From positions 1 to 34,609 of the forward strand of contig NZ_JAHLPR010000057.1 in assembly GCF_018918005.1 (NCBI RefSeq): 34,609 nt of DNA. Reading direction: 5' to 3'. Positions 32,672-34,609 of the stretch are shown piece by piece; within the stretch, counting starts at the first letter, position 1, and each line of letters opens with the position of its first letter. Source of the stretch: Paenibacillus sp. MSJ-34 (GTDB lineage: Bacteria; Bacillota; Bacilli; Paenibacillales; Paenibacillaceae). The notes below the pieces were generated by a model. That model did no database searches. It saw nothing but the letters and a program-made list of their open reading frames with translations, and was not told where the DNA came from. Both the position numbers and the translations under genes were made by a program.

Positions 32672-33775
32672 CTATCCGCCGCTCCATTCGATTCTTTTGA
32701 ACTTGCGGGTTTCGTTGATCAGGTTGGCGATAGTGGCGTCGTAGGTGACCGTACTAGCTCCGTTGAGCGAAAGATTATTGACAACCATAGCGCCAGTCAA
32801 TATGAGCGCGCCGTTCGTAGACGTATACTCCGCTTCAGGAGCATATAAGAGCACGCCATCTAGGTTGAACGATCCTGCCAGTTCGATTGAATTCCTGACA
32901 TGGAGTATCACTTTTTTCTTCTGTGAGTTTTTAATGGTAATAGCGCCTGCCACCTTGATATTGTGTGCATAGATATGAATAATCCCCGTTCCGCCGCCGC
33001 CGATAGTGATTGTTGGATCCTTATCCGACTTGAAATCGTTAAAAACGATATGCATATCTTTACTGTCAGTAACATGGATTGCAAAAGTTTCAGGGGATGG
33101 GGGCTGAGCTGTAAACGGATCCGGGGAAGTATTATACTCCCCATAATAGCCGGATTGGTTGATGACAGCGCCAATCGGTACTTCAGGCCAGTCCGCAGTA
33201 TTAGGAAAATCGAGTTTGGGAGGAAATTCGCCTTTATATTGGGGTTTCAGTTCTCCTCCAACTATATTGCTAGTACCGGCACGAATTGATTCGCGAGCAA
33301 CGACATCGGCACCGCAACACACCATAAAACCTCCCGTGTTTTCGATGTAATCCTCGGCCATAATCGCATTTTCCATATTTGCCCTGGGTTCGTCCAATCC
33401 CAGTCGCAATGAAACTTGATTCGTTATATTGCCGACGGTCCCTTGCGAATGAATGACGATCGTATCATGAGGCCCTTTTTTGATTTCGGCGCTAAACGTT
33501 CCGTTGCCTAGCGTAACTTCTTGACCGAAGTTCCGGTTCAACTCGTCGATGGCCTTTTCCGTTAACGTCACCGGGTTATAGTTGTCGATCATATATGACG
33601 CGACCGCATCGGCTCCCGATTTTGCGATGTAAAAAGCTTGCTCCTTCTTCTCTTGAAACATCGTACGCGAGGCCTGACTCACGCTCACGCCAAGCAAAGC
33701 GGTACCGATGATAAATAGCGCCGTCGATAGAATAAACACCAGCGGGAGCGCAGCTCCGCGTTCATTCCGAATCAT
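32672..33775 (-). CDS. PilX-like pilus protein
   Basis: A 367-residue protein with the PilX N-terminal signature: MIRNERGAALPLVFILSTALFIIGTALL, then SQASRTMFQEKKEQAFYIAKSGADAV (about 35-60). It has no classical Glu5-type prepilin site. The region from about 90 is mostly beta: a VSLRLGLDEPR strand, then a Gly-rich stretch ending in repeated strands (IIHIYAHNIKVAGAITIKN, VILHVRNSIELAGSFNLDGVLLYAPEAE, NGALILTGAMVVNNLSLNGASTVTYD) that looks like a right-handed beta-solenoid, as in polymer-forming or PilX-tail proteins. It is the first operon gene. The ribosome site is weak (AATGGGG). A role in pilus priming or the tip is inferred. Confidence 0.82.
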   Translation of the reverse strand: MIRNERGAALPLVFILSTALFIIGTALLGVSVSQASRTMFQEKKEQAFYIAKSGADAVASYMIDNYNPVTLTEKAIDELNRNFGQEVTLGNGTFSAEIKKGPHDTIVIHSQGTVGNITNQVSLRLGLDEPRANMENAIMAEDYIENTGGFMVCCGADVVARESIRAGTSNIVGGELKPQYKGEFPPKLDFPNTADWPEVPIGAVINQSGYYGEYNTSPDPFTAQPPSPETFAIHVTDSKDMHIVFNDFKSDKDPTITIGGGGTGIIHIYAHNIKVAGAITIKNSQKKKVILHVRNSIELAGSFNLDGVLLYAPEAEYTSTNGALILTGAMVVNNLSLNGASTVTYDATIANLINETRKFKRIEWSGG

Positions 33776-33828
33776 GCGAAAACCCCATTTCCAGCAATGA
33801 TTTCAACAATTTGCCGTATGCGTAAACG

Positions 33829-33876
33829 ATAATAGCAAAAAAATACAATTACTGAAATCATTTAGTAAATATTTAC
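33829..33876 (-). promoter_or_regulatory. Candidate promoter and operator of the pilus operon
   Basis: On the minus strand an extended -10, TGCTATTAT (TATTAT at 33829-33834), lies about 55 bp before the first pilus gene. At spacing 17 the -35 is poor (TTTCAG), so an activator may be needed. Just upstream, GTAAATATTTAC (33865-33876) is a perfect 12-bp palindrome that could be an operator. Confidence 0.4.
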
Positions 33877-33931
33877 CCCATAATTCGAGGTTTTTCCCCC
33901 TGAAAAGAGCATTATCGGGAATAAAACTTCG

Positions 33932-33975
33932 AAAAAAAGGGAGTTTGACGGAATGCCGTGATCTATTGAACTCCC
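33932..33975 (-). terminator. Terminator-like hairpin upstream of the pilus operon
   Basis: On the minus strand GGGAGTT and AACTCCC enclose an inner hairpin ACGG-CATT-CCGT and are followed by seven T residues. It would stop transcripts coming from the right before they enter the pilus operon promoter, or serve as an attenuator if a promoter lies further right. Confidence 0.65.
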
Positions 33976-34170
33976 CCCCGCCCTTTTGTCGAAATCCCCC
34001 TCGTTCAGAAAAACGATTTTTCAATGAGGCAAATTTGTTTTGCAGCGATGTCGTTTCATTCGGGTTGGCAACAAACTCATGATTCGCCGCCCTTCTACGT
34101 CTCTGAGTAAAAGGGATATCGACAGAAGGCGGCATAATAAGCGGAATACCAGGACGCTTGACGACCCGTC

Positions 34171-34370
34171 AAGTGGGCTAACGAAACGTGTACACGCTAA
34201 CAGCCCGTAAATCACCTTGTTGCTCGTGTAACGAAACTGAAACACGCTAATGAGGGAAAAAAGGCGATAAAACCGCCGATTTCCAATGAATTGCGATACG
34301 TACTTTCGTTAGATTGGGAACGCCTTCGTTTTGAGCCCAATAAGGATTATGAGTTTCGTTAGCGCCATAC
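34171..34370. repeat. Large imperfect inverted repeat with 50-bp phase
   Basis: TAACGAAA occurs at 34179 and 34229 and its complement TTTCGTTA at 34304 and 34354. All four boxes are symmetric around 34270, and each pair is exactly 50 bp apart. The centre carries GGCG and CGCC around ATAAAAC. The arms between the boxes are only partly complementary. No gene is visible here. Confidence 0.7.
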
Positions 34371-34454
34371 TAGAGCGTAGGTCTACGCCGATCGCCTTCA
34401 AAATGTAGGGAGGTATCCTCTTCTATGCGCAATAAAACCAGTTACCTCACCATT
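34371..34454. other. No supported gene between repeat and right-hand hairpins
   Basis: Together with 33977-34170 this flank holds no ORF with a ribosome site or recognisable family. Short frames on the minus strand run through the inverted repeat and look accidental. Confidence 0.5.
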
Positions 34455-34475
34455 AAGAAAAACGCCTGACGGCGT
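34455..34475 (-). terminator. Small intrinsic terminator near right edge
   Basis: ACGCC (34462-34466) and GGCGT (34471-34475) form a short stem; on the minus strand TTTTCTT follows. It would end a minus-strand transcript entering from beyond the right edge. Confidence 0.5.
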
Positions 34476-34509
34476 CCTTTAAGTTCGTGCATCTCCGTTC
34501 ATACGTACC

Positions 34510-34561
34510 AAAGTAAGCTGGGGTATGGGGATCTTCTTCCCCTGTCCCCAGTCTACTTTTT
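34510..34561. other. Nested hairpin, REP- or IS200-end-like
   Basis: Three stacked stems share one axis: AAAGTA/TACTTT, CTGGGG/CCCCAG (34518-34523 with 34546-34551) and GGGGA/TCCCC (34527-34531 with 34538-34542). A T-run follows on the plus strand. Such G-rich nested palindromes occur at REP sequences and at ends of IS200/IS605-type elements, but it may simply be a terminator. Confidence 0.5.
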
Positions 34562-34609
34562 CACATCATTTATCCTGTATTCATAGCCATGAACTCCTTT
34601 GTAATAATC

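Noticed and set aside
33860-34020. Cyclic-di-GMP riboswitch ahead of the pilus operon
   Set aside because: Known in some Clostridium pilus operons, but I could not see the conserved three-helix core; only a terminator-like hairpin is present.
34545-34609. Tiny ORF on the minus strand after AAAGGAG at the right edge
   Set aside because: It reads ATG GCT ATG and stops after six codons; the ribosome-like sequence alone is not enough.

Overview
The window looks like a chromosomal segment of a spore-former-type Firmicute, most likely a Paenibacillaceae member (Paenibacillus or Cohnella-like). The signs are strong AGGAGG-type ribosome binding sites, moderately GC-rich coding sequence, a Cache-sensor/AraC regulator beside an ABC sugar importer that has no ATPase of its own, a copper-amine-oxidase-type stalk-domain protein, and a monoderm type IV pilus operon (pilM, N and O but no outer-membrane pilP or pilQ). 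The genus is an inference.

Layout. 136-2708 (+): a secreted coiled-coil protein, an alpha/beta hydrolase and a membrane-anchored ankyrin protein. 2808-5906 (-): a large secreted stalk-domain protein with seven repeats of about 125 residues. 6156-11607 (-): a sugar cluster read in the order sugar-phosphate isomerase/epimerase-like enzyme, lipoprotein binding protein, two-domain ATPase, permease, Gfo/Idh/MocA dehydrogenase. Its ATPase gene carries an in-frame amber codon. A LacI-type regulator (12521-13513, +) is divergent, with three LacI-like operator sequences and a strong sigma-A-like promoter between. 14065-19625 (-): a second sugar importer (binding lipoprotein, two permeases) followed by a Cache/AraC membrane regulator. 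20178-21533 (-): an M20 dipeptidase.

21826-33775 (-) is one long type IV pilus operon, in transcription order: PilX-like protein, minor pilin with a carbohydrate-binding-like C-terminus, PilW-like minor pilin, pilB, pilT, pilC, two paralogous major-type pilins, pilD, pilM, pilN, pilO, and a CheY-like regulator with a long linker and an unrecognised C-terminal domain. A perfect 300-bp tandem duplication sits at the pilD/pilM boundary without destroying either gene. The operon ends in a clear terminator at 21765-21791.

The intergenic DNA is unusually structured. Three different families of non-coding repeat have a period of about 50-52 bp: five units at 12100-12355, two direct copies of a roughly 220-bp element flanking the 14-19.6 kb importer cluster, and a large imperfect inverted repeat centred near 34270. 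The strongest candidates for something undescribed are the carbohydrate-binding minor pilin, the pilus-linked response regulator, and the phased intergenic repeats.
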